Source: Pseudomonadota bacterium
GTDB taxonomy: Bacteria > Pseudomonadota > Gammaproteobacteria > Burkholderiales > Burkholderiaceae_D
DNA length: 5,193 nt
Assembly (NCBI GenBank): GCA_023420795.1
Contig: JAEZVM010000114.1
Span: 1-5,193 of the forward strand
Direction of reading: 5' to 3'
The notes below the pieces were generated by a model. It did not search any database. It was given only the letters and a program-made list of their open reading frames with translations, and had not been told where the DNA came from. Below are positions 1-3,796 of the stretch, piece after piece. How positions within the stretch are numbered: the stretch's first letter is position 1; each line of letters begins with the position of its first letter. The position numbers were made by a program, and so were the translations under genes.

Positions 1-225
1 TTCGTCGAATCGCTCAAGCTGTTCTCGCATCTGGCGAACGTGGGCGATGCGAAGTCGCTGGTGATTCATCCGGCATCCACCACGCACTTCCGCGTGCCGA
101 CGGAACAGCTGGCGGCAGCCGGCATCACCGAAGGCACGATGCGCCTGTCGATCGGACTGGAAGACGCCGACGACCTGATCGAAGACCTGGCACGCGGGCT
201 CAAGGCCGCGCAGAAGGGAGCATGA
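1..225 (+). CDS. metY: O-acetylhomoserine sulfhydrylase (aminocarboxypropyltransferase), C-terminal part
   Basis: This is the last 74 codons of a gene that begins before the window; the frame is open from base 1 to TGA at 223-225. The family uses PLP to replace the acetyl group of O-acetylhomoserine with sulfide, giving homocysteine for methionine synthesis in the cytoplasm. What is visible is the C-terminal hallmark of the Cys/Met-metabolism PLP enzymes: LFSHLANVGD, then SLVIHPASTTH, then a GIxxGxxRLSIGLED block and a closing DLIEDLARGLKAA helix. The catalytic lysine lies upstream and is not seen. The wording LFSHLANVGD with HPASTTH fits MetY better than MetZ or cystathionine gamma-synthase (which usually have THPATTTH), but the subfamily call rests on a short fragment. 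The next gene starts 1 nt after the stop, so the two are almost certainly one transcript. Confidence 0.88.
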   Translation, partial: FVESLKLFSHLANVGDAKSLVIHPASTTHFRVPTEQLAAAGITEGTMRLSIGLEDADDLIEDLARGLKAAQKGA

Positions 226-226
226 C

Positions 227-1036
227 ATGCTGCTGAAAGTACAAGGACAGGACGCCTACTGCTACATCGGTGGCAAAACCTTCAATCCGGCGCAACCGAC
301 CGCAGTATTCATCCACGGTGCCCAGAACGACCATTCGGTATGGGCGCTGCAGACCCGCTATTTTGCGCATCACGGCTACAACGTGCTAGCAGTCGATCTG
401 CCGGGCCATGGCCGCAGCAAGGGTGCGCCGCTGGCCAGCGTGGAAGCGATGGCGGACTGGCTGCTGGCGCTGCTGGACGCCGCCGGTGTGCCGCAGGCGA
501 GCCTGATCGGCCACAGCATGGGATCGCTGATCGCGCTCGAAACCGCATTCCGAGCGCCGGCGCGCGTGGGCCGAATCGCGCTGGTGGGCACTGCCTATCC
601 GATGAAGGTTTCCGACGCGCTGCTCGACGCCTCCCGGAACAACGAGCAGATGGCGATCGACATGGTCAACATCTGGTCGCATACCTCGATTGCGCACAAG
701 CCGTCCTGCCCCGGCCCGGGCTTCTACGTGATGGGCGGCAGCCAGCGCCTGATGCAGCGCATCTCCGCGCAGAATCCGGCGCAGGTCTTCTACACCGACT
801 TTTCCGCCTGCAACGCTTACGCAAACGGCGAGGCGGCGGCCGCATCGCTCGCCTGCCCGGTTCTGCTGCTGCTAGGCAAACGCGACATGATGACGCCGCC
901 GAAGGCGACCTCAACGCTGACGAAAACGATACCGCATTGCCAGGTCGTGCAGATCGAGAACTGCGGCCATGACCTGATGGCGGAGCAGCCGGATGCCGTG
1001 CTGGATGCGCTGTTTGCTTTTGTAAACCGTAAATAG
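227..1036 (+). CDS. alpha/beta hydrolase family protein
   Basis: A complete 269-residue protein of the alpha/beta hydrolase fold, probably a cytoplasmic esterase or hydrolase; the substrate cannot be read from sequence. Visible landmarks in order are the oxyanion-hole HG at residues 30-31 (FIHGAQNDHSVW), the strand DLPGHGRS at 57-64, the nucleophile elbow GHSMG with Ser97, the acid Asp220 in LLLGKRDMMTPP, and the catalytic His248 in NCGHDLM. The triad is therefore complete. A variable lid region lies at about 125-200. There is no signal peptide. The ATG at 227 is preceded by AAGGGAG (214-220) at a 6-nt distance, and it follows the metY stop by one base, so translation is probably coupled. At 269 residues it is too short for the homoserine acetyltransferase MetX (about 380), although both share the fold. 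Roles such as a BioH-like or MhpC-like esterase are possible but unsupported. Confidence 0.92.
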   Translation: MLLKVQGQDAYCYIGGKTFNPAQPTAVFIHGAQNDHSVWALQTRYFAHHGYNVLAVDLPGHGRSKGAPLASVEAMADWLLALLDAAGVPQASLIGHSMGSLIALETAFRAPARVGRIALVGTAYPMKVSDALLDASRNNEQMAIDMVNIWSHTSIAHKPSCPGPGFYVMGGSQRLMQRISAQNPAQVFYTDFSACNAYANGEAAAASLACPVLLLLGKRDMMTPPKATSTLTKTIPHCQVVQIENCGHDLMAEQPDAVLDALFAFVNRK

Positions 1037-1049
1037 ACACTATTTACAA
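1020..1049. repeat. Nested inverted repeats at the end of the hydrolase gene (BirA-operator-like dyad)
   Basis: TTGTAAA (1020-1026) is an exact inverted repeat of TTTACAA (1043-1049). Nested within it, GTAAATA (1029-1035) is an exact inverted repeat of TATTTAC (1041-1047) around a 5-nt loop. The two dyads share the right arm, so they are mutually exclusive as RNA hairpins. The left half extended to nine bases, TTGTAAACC, equals the half-site of the enterobacterial biotin operator; the right half is TATTTACAA (7 of 9 against GGTTTACAA). The spacer is 12 nt instead of the usual 14-16. The inner dyad spans the hydrolase stop TAG (1034-1036). No T tract follows, so it is not a standard terminator. 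It could be chance. Confidence 0.4.
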
Positions 1050-1070
1050 CAGGAAAGATGCATTGACCCT

Positions 1071-1098
1071 CGGAATTCCGGTTGCATGTCGCTGCAAC
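1071..1098. repeat. Two short palindromes in the spacer before the DUF962 gene
   Basis: CGGAATTCCG (1071-1080) is a perfect 10-bp palindrome. It is directly followed by GTTGCA (1081-1086), six bases, and TGCAAC (1093-1098), an exact 6-bp inverted repeat that reaches 8 bp if G1080 is bulged (CC at 1078-1079 with GG at 1099-1100). The second dyad covers the proposed -35 element of the downstream promoter, a position where a repressor could act. No T run follows, so it does not look like an intrinsic terminator. No regulator is recognised. Confidence 0.35.
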
Positions 1099-1110
1099 GG
1101 CGACTACTCT
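1082..1110 (+). promoter_or_regulatory. Possible sigma70 promoter of the DUF962 gene
   Basis: TTGCAT (1082-1087) and TACTCT (1105-1110) are spaced by 17 nt, which predicts a start near 1117 and a leader of about 20 nt carrying the strong ribosome site at 1126-1131. Each hexamer matches consensus at only three positions, so the support comes mostly from spacing and location. A second -35-like TTGACC lies at 1063-1068 but has no convincing partner at 16-18 nt. Confidence 0.38.
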
Positions 1111-1125
1111 GAAAACACAACAGTG

Positions 1126-1131
1126 AGGAGG
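1126..1131 (+). promoter_or_regulatory. Strong Shine-Dalgarno site AGGAGG of the DUF962 gene
   Basis: A perfect AGGAGG lies 5 nt before the ATG at 1137. It decides the start, because the second in-frame ATG (1149, residue 5) would sit 17 nt away, too far for this site. Confidence 0.85.
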
Positions 1132-1136
1132 TCATC

Positions 1137-1454
1137 ATGGCAAGCGTCATGCAGAGGGAATATGCATCTTTCTCGGAGTTCTATCCGGTCTATCTAAGCG
1201 AGCATTCCAACCGCACCTGCCGCGAACTGCATTTCGTCGGTTCGACCCTCGCGCTGTTTTGTGTGGGTGCATTCGTACTGACGAGCAATTTGTGGTGGAT
1301 ACTGGCTGCGCTGGTGTGCGGCTACGGCTTTGCCTGGATCGGTCATTTCGCCTTCGAGAAAAACCAGCCTGCCACTTTTAAGCACCCAATTTATTCCTTC
1401 ATGGGGGACTGGGTGATGTACTGGCAGATGCTGACCGGCCAAGCCAGTTTCTAG
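1137..1454 (+). CDS. DUF962 / Mpo1-like small membrane protein
   Basis: A 105-residue protein of the DUF962 (Mpo1/YGL010w-like) family. The signature blocks are YPVYLSEHSNRTCRELHFVG (16-35) and, near the C-terminus, WIGHFAFEKNQPATFKHP (67-84) followed by SFMGDWVMYW. Two membrane helices are likely, at about 32-49 and 52-69. Four histidines in conserved positions (His23, His32, His70, His83) match the idea of a metal site: the yeast homologue Mpo1 is an iron-dependent dioxygenase acting on 2-hydroxy fatty acids in alpha-oxidation. Whether bacterial members catalyse this reaction is not shown by the sequence, so the call stays at family level. The gene has its own strong ribosome site and probably its own promoter. 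Its stop codon TAG (1452-1454) overlaps the stop codon of the convergent YihY-family gene. Confidence 0.9.
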   Translation: MASVMQREYASFSEFYPVYLSEHSNRTCRELHFVGSTLALFCVGAFVLTSNLWWILAALVCGYGFAWIGHFAFEKNQPATFKHPIYSFMGDWVMYWQMLTGQASF

Positions 1455-1498
1455 ACCAGCAATCCATGCTCGAAATGCGCGGCGAGGCTTTGGTCTAG
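1451..1498. repeat. Inverted repeat at the convergent gene junction
   Basis: CTAGACCA (1451-1458) and TGGTCTAG (1491-1498) are exact 8-bp inverted copies separated by 32 nt. The left arm contains the stop codons of both convergent genes; the right arm lies inside the last codons of the YihY-family gene. No T tract follows on either strand and the loop is large, so a standard intrinsic terminator is doubtful. Still, it is the only hairpin candidate noticed at a junction with no intergenic space. Confidence 0.35.
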
Positions 1499-2722
1499 TC
1501 CGCGCTCAACCGCGCTTTCCACTTGCCGTGCAAGGACGGCATCACCTGCGGCATTGAACACGAACAGGCGATACACATCCGCCACCTTGAGTTGTGCCGG
1601 ATTTGCCAGTAGGGTCCAGGTATCCTGACTGCGGGTAGTGCGCTGGCCGAAACGAGTGCGCTTGGGCAGATCGGCCTTGAGGCGTCCCACCCAGCCCGCA
1701 TCCAGCATCTTTTCCAGCAAGGATTCCGACTCGTCGAAGCCGATGCGTGTCATCGCGCGGATCGTGCGTGCATCGACTGCGGCGGTGGAGCTATGCGCCC
1801 GTGCCTGATGCAGCACATTGAGAACCGCCATTGCATCGATGAACGCGCTTCCGGGCGTCGCGACGTGCCACCAGCGCTCATATTTCACGATCGGCAGCGC
1901 AGCAGCCAGCACCGCGCCCATCAGGGTGATCAGCCAGGATACGTAAATCCAGATCAGGAAAATCGGCAATGCCGCCAACGCGCCGTACACCACCGTATAT
2001 GTCGGAAACTTGGTGACGAAGACGACGAAGATCCGCTTCGCGATTTCAAACGCCGCCGCCGCAAGAAAGCCGCCGGCAGCCGCATCGCGCCAGTCGACGA
2101 AGCGGTTCGGGATTGCCATGTACAACAGCGTGAATGCGCCGGTGGTCAGTGCCACCGAGAAGAAGGTGCTCAGCAGCGCACTCAACAGTGGCGAACCTTT
2201 TGCAAATCCGCCTGTTGCGGAGAACAGGTCGGAGGTGACGGTGATCGACGCGCCCATCAGCAGCGGCCCCAGTGTAACGACCGCCCAGTAGATTACCAGC
2301 CGCTGTGCGAAAGGCCGCGCCGCCTTGACCTTCCAGATATGGTTGAACGCACGGTCGATGGTCAGCATCGTCACGAGCGCGGTGAGGATCAGCGCAACCG
2401 CGCCCAGAGCGGAAAGCCGCGTCGCCTTGCTCGCGAACTGGTTCAGATTGCCAAGGATCGTGTTGGCAATCGTCTTCGGCATCAGGCTCTTGATGAAATA
2501 GGCTTCCAGCGACGCGCGGAAGGTATTGAACAGCGGGAAGGTGGTGAAGATCGCGAACGCGATCGTCAGGATCGGTACCAGCGCCAGCACGGTGGTGAAG
2601 GTCAGGCTGCCCGCCACCTGCGGCAGGCGTTCTTCATTCAGGCGCGCCTTTGCGAAGCGGAACAGGCCGCGCACATCCTCCAGCGGGAAGCTGCGGAAGA
2701 GCGCGAGATTGAAGGGGAACAT
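1451..2722 (-). CDS. YihY/BrkB family inner-membrane protein
   Basis: A member of the YihY/virulence-factor BrkB family, polytopic inner-membrane proteins of unclear molecular function. From the chosen start it is 423 residues. Six hydrophobic helices can be read at about 36-59, 103-122, 142-163, 179-205, 214-236 and 248-276. The family wording is plain: LPQVAGSLTFTTVLALVP before and in helix 1, IDRAFNHIWKV after helix 2, and LPIFLIWIYVSWLITLMGA in helix 6. A soluble C-terminal extension of about 130 residues follows, with a DARTIRAMTRIGFDE segment that may form a small winged-helix-like domain. Start choice: the longest frame begins at 2797, overlapping the divergent wrbA start codon, and another ATG is at 2746. 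I prefer ATG 2722 (MFPFNLALFRSFPLEDVRG) because its N-terminus resembles the family and because a promoter lies between. None of the three starts has a good ribosome site. It is sometimes annotated as ribonuclease BN, a historical misassignment. Confidence 0.88.
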   Translation of the reverse strand: MFPFNLALFRSFPLEDVRGLFRFAKARLNEERLPQVAGSLTFTTVLALVPILTIAFAIFTTFPLFNTFRASLEAYFIKSLMPKTIANTILGNLNQFASKATRLSALGAVALILTALVTMLTIDRAFNHIWKVKAARPFAQRLVIYWAVVTLGPLLMGASITVTSDLFSATGGFAKGSPLLSALLSTFFSVALTTGAFTLLYMAIPNRFVDWRDAAAGGFLAAAAFEIAKRIFVVFVTKFPTYTVVYGALAALPIFLIWIYVSWLITLMGAVLAAALPIVKYERWWHVATPGSAFIDAMAVLNVLHQARAHSSTAAVDARTIRAMTRIGFDESESLLEKMLDAGWVGRLKADLPKRTRFGQRTTRSQDTWTLLANPAQLKVADVYRLFVFNAAGDAVLARQVESAVERGLDQSLAAHFEHGLLV

Positions 2723-2782
2723 TCGTGTGAACTGAGGCTGCGGCATCGCGGGCTGCGGCGTTTCCGTGGTGGTAAAGCATCC

Positions 2783-2789
2783 TATAATA
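2783..2789. promoter_or_regulatory. Consensus, nearly symmetric -10 element between divergent yihY-like gene and wrbA
   Basis: TATAAT (2783-2788) is a perfect -10 hexamer on the plus strand and ends 7 nt before the wrbA ATG at 2796. The same bases plus A2789 read TATTAT (5 of 6) on the minus strand, so one element could serve both divergent genes. On the plus strand the best -35 candidate is weak: TTTCCG (2761-2766), 16-nt spacer, three matches. No minus-strand -35 was found. The predicted plus start lies at about 2795-2796; the predicted minus start lies at about 2777. Confidence 0.6.
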
Positions 2790-2795
2790 CCAAGC

Positions 2796-3404
2796 ATGAA
2801 TCAGCCAGATCTCCCCATCCTCGTTTTATATTATTCCCGGCACGGAGCAACCCGAAAAATGGCAGAACTGCTGGCGCAGGGCGTGGAAAGCGTCCGAGGC
2901 TGCGAAGCACGCCTGCGCACCGTCCCGCCGGTATCGACCGTAACCGAAGCGACCGAACCGGCGATCCCAGAAAGCGGCGCGCCGTATGTCGAAGCGCGCG
3001 ATCTGGAAGAATGCGCCGGACTGGCGCTCGGCTCCCCTACCCGCTTCGGTAACATGGCCGCGCCGATGAAGTATTTTTGGGACGGCACTTCGACCCAGTG
3101 GCTGTCCGGCGCGCTGGCCGGCAAGCCCGCCTGCGTGTTTACCTCGACCGGCAGTCTGCACGGCGGGCAGGAAGCGACGCTGCTGTCGATGATGATCCCG
3201 CTGCTGCATCATGGAATGATGCTTCTCGGCGTGCCGTATACCAACCCGGAACTGATGACCACGACCAGCGGCGGCACGCCGTATGGCGCAAGTCACTGGT
3301 CCGGCCCTAACGGCGCGCAGGCGCTTTCCGCCGATACGCGCACGCTTGCGATTTCGCTCGGCCGGCGCCTGGCCGAAACCAGTCTCAAGCTGAGGAGCGC
3401 CTGA
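2796..3404 (+). CDS. wrbA: WrbA-type NAD(P)H:quinone oxidoreductase (flavodoxin fold)
   Basis: A 202-residue flavodoxin-like FMN protein of the WrbA family. These cytoplasmic, usually tetrameric enzymes move two electrons from NAD(P)H to quinones and so avoid semiquinone radicals. Visible landmarks are strand 1 plus phosphate loop ILVLYYSRHGAT (8-19, FMN phosphate contact at SRHGAT), the GSPTRFGNM loop (79-87), the STGSLHGGQEATLLS segment (117-131), HHGM (138-141) and the flavin-site PYGASHWSGPNG (162-173). Length agrees with the family (about 200). ATG 2796 is chosen because the first beta strand starts eight residues later; a longer reading from GTG 2766 would add an unconserved decapeptide across the -10 box. 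There is no Shine-Dalgarno sequence, in agreement with a leaderless mRNA. The stop overlaps the next start by one base (TGATG). A small variation from E. coli WrbA is SLHGGQE in place of GTGGGQE. Confidence 0.94.
   Translation: MNQPDLPILVLYYSRHGATRKMAELLAQGVESVRGCEARLRTVPPVSTVTEATEPAIPESGAPYVEARDLEECAGLALGSPTRFGNMAAPMKYFWDGTSTQWLSGALAGKPACVFTSTGSLHGGQEATLLSMMIPLLHHGMMLLGVPYTNPELMTTTSGGTPYGASHWSGPNGAQALSADTRTLAISLGRRLAETSLKLRSA
3392..3397 (+). promoter_or_regulatory. Shine-Dalgarno site of the DUF2069 gene
   Basis: GAGGAG inside the last wrbA codons lies 6 nt before the ATG at 3404. It supports that start and the coupling of the two genes; the upstream wrbA has no such site. Confidence 0.75.
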
Positions 3405-3796
3405 TGCAGGAACGCAGTCAGAATGTCTTTTATATCGGTGCCGCCGGCAGCCTGATCGCGCTGATCCTGCTGTGCGTCGCATGGGAACTGTTCCTCGCCC
3501 CGTTGCGGCCGGGCGGTTCATGGATGGTGCTCAAGGTTGTGCCGCTGCTGTTGCCGCTGCGCGGCGTGTTGAAACGCAATCTCTATACGATGCAGTGGTC
3601 GTCGATGCTGATCCTGCTCTATCTGGCCGAGGGCATCGTCCGCGCCACGACCGACAAGGGTCTGTCTTCTACTCTGGGATGGATCGAGTTCGGCCTCGTC
3701 TGCATTTTTTTCTTCTGCACCGTCTTCTATCTGCGCCCCTACAAGCAGGCTGCGAAGAAGCTGGCAAAGCAGGTCATACAGAAAGCCTCCAAATGA
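3404..3796 (+). CDS. DUF2069 family small membrane protein
   Basis: A 130-residue, strongly hydrophobic protein that fits the DUF2069 family of proteobacterial membrane proteins; the function is unknown. Four membrane segments can be read at about 9-31, 40-54, 62-80 and 90-110, followed by a short lysine-rich tail (KQAAKKLAKQVIQKASK) that should lie in the cytoplasm. Family wording includes VVPLLLPLRGVLKRNLYT, QWSSMLILLYLAEGIVRA and the late LRPYK. Its ATG overlaps the wrbA stop by one base, and its own stop overlaps the start of the FAD oxidoreductase (ATGA, 4 nt), so all three are translated from one message. The middle position between two flavoenzymes hints at a membrane-associated redox context, but nothing in the protein itself (no Cys pair, no heme motif) shows an electron-carrying role. 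Confidence 0.87.
   Translation: MQERSQNVFYIGAAGSLIALILLCVAWELFLAPLRPGGSWMVLKVVPLLLPLRGVLKRNLYTMQWSSMLILLYLAEGIVRATTDKGLSSTLGWIEFGLVCIFFFCTVFYLRPYKQAAKKLAKQVIQKASK

Noticed and set aside
340..972. A 210-codon plus-strand frame inside the hydrolase gene
   Set aside because: It is an Ala/Arg-rich out-of-frame shadow of the hydrolase, which has a full catalytic triad and a good ribosome site.
1029..1047. GTAAATA/TATTTAC hairpin as an intrinsic terminator of the metY-hydrolase transcript
   Set aside because: The stem is A/T-rich and no T tract follows on either strand, so it is kept only as an inverted repeat.
2766..2795. A longer wrbA start at GTG 2766
   Set aside because: It would place the perfect TATAAT inside the coding region and add ten unconserved residues; the family begins just before ILVLYYSRHG.
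1793..3052. A 419-codon open frame on the plus strand
   Set aside because: It lies antisense to the clear YihY-family gene and runs into wrbA in another frame. Its product is Arg/Gln-rich low-complexity text with no family resemblance, as expected for the shadow of a GC-rich gene.
2826..3521. A 231-codon open frame on the minus strand
   Set aside because: It is antisense to wrbA, the product is Arg/Gly-rich without motifs, and wrbA is certain from its flavodoxin motifs.
3705..3711. Run of seven T in the DUF2069 gene as a programmed slippage site
   Set aside because: It simply encodes Ile-Phe-Phe in a membrane helix, and the normal frame gives the full family protein. There is no sign of a useful alternative frame.
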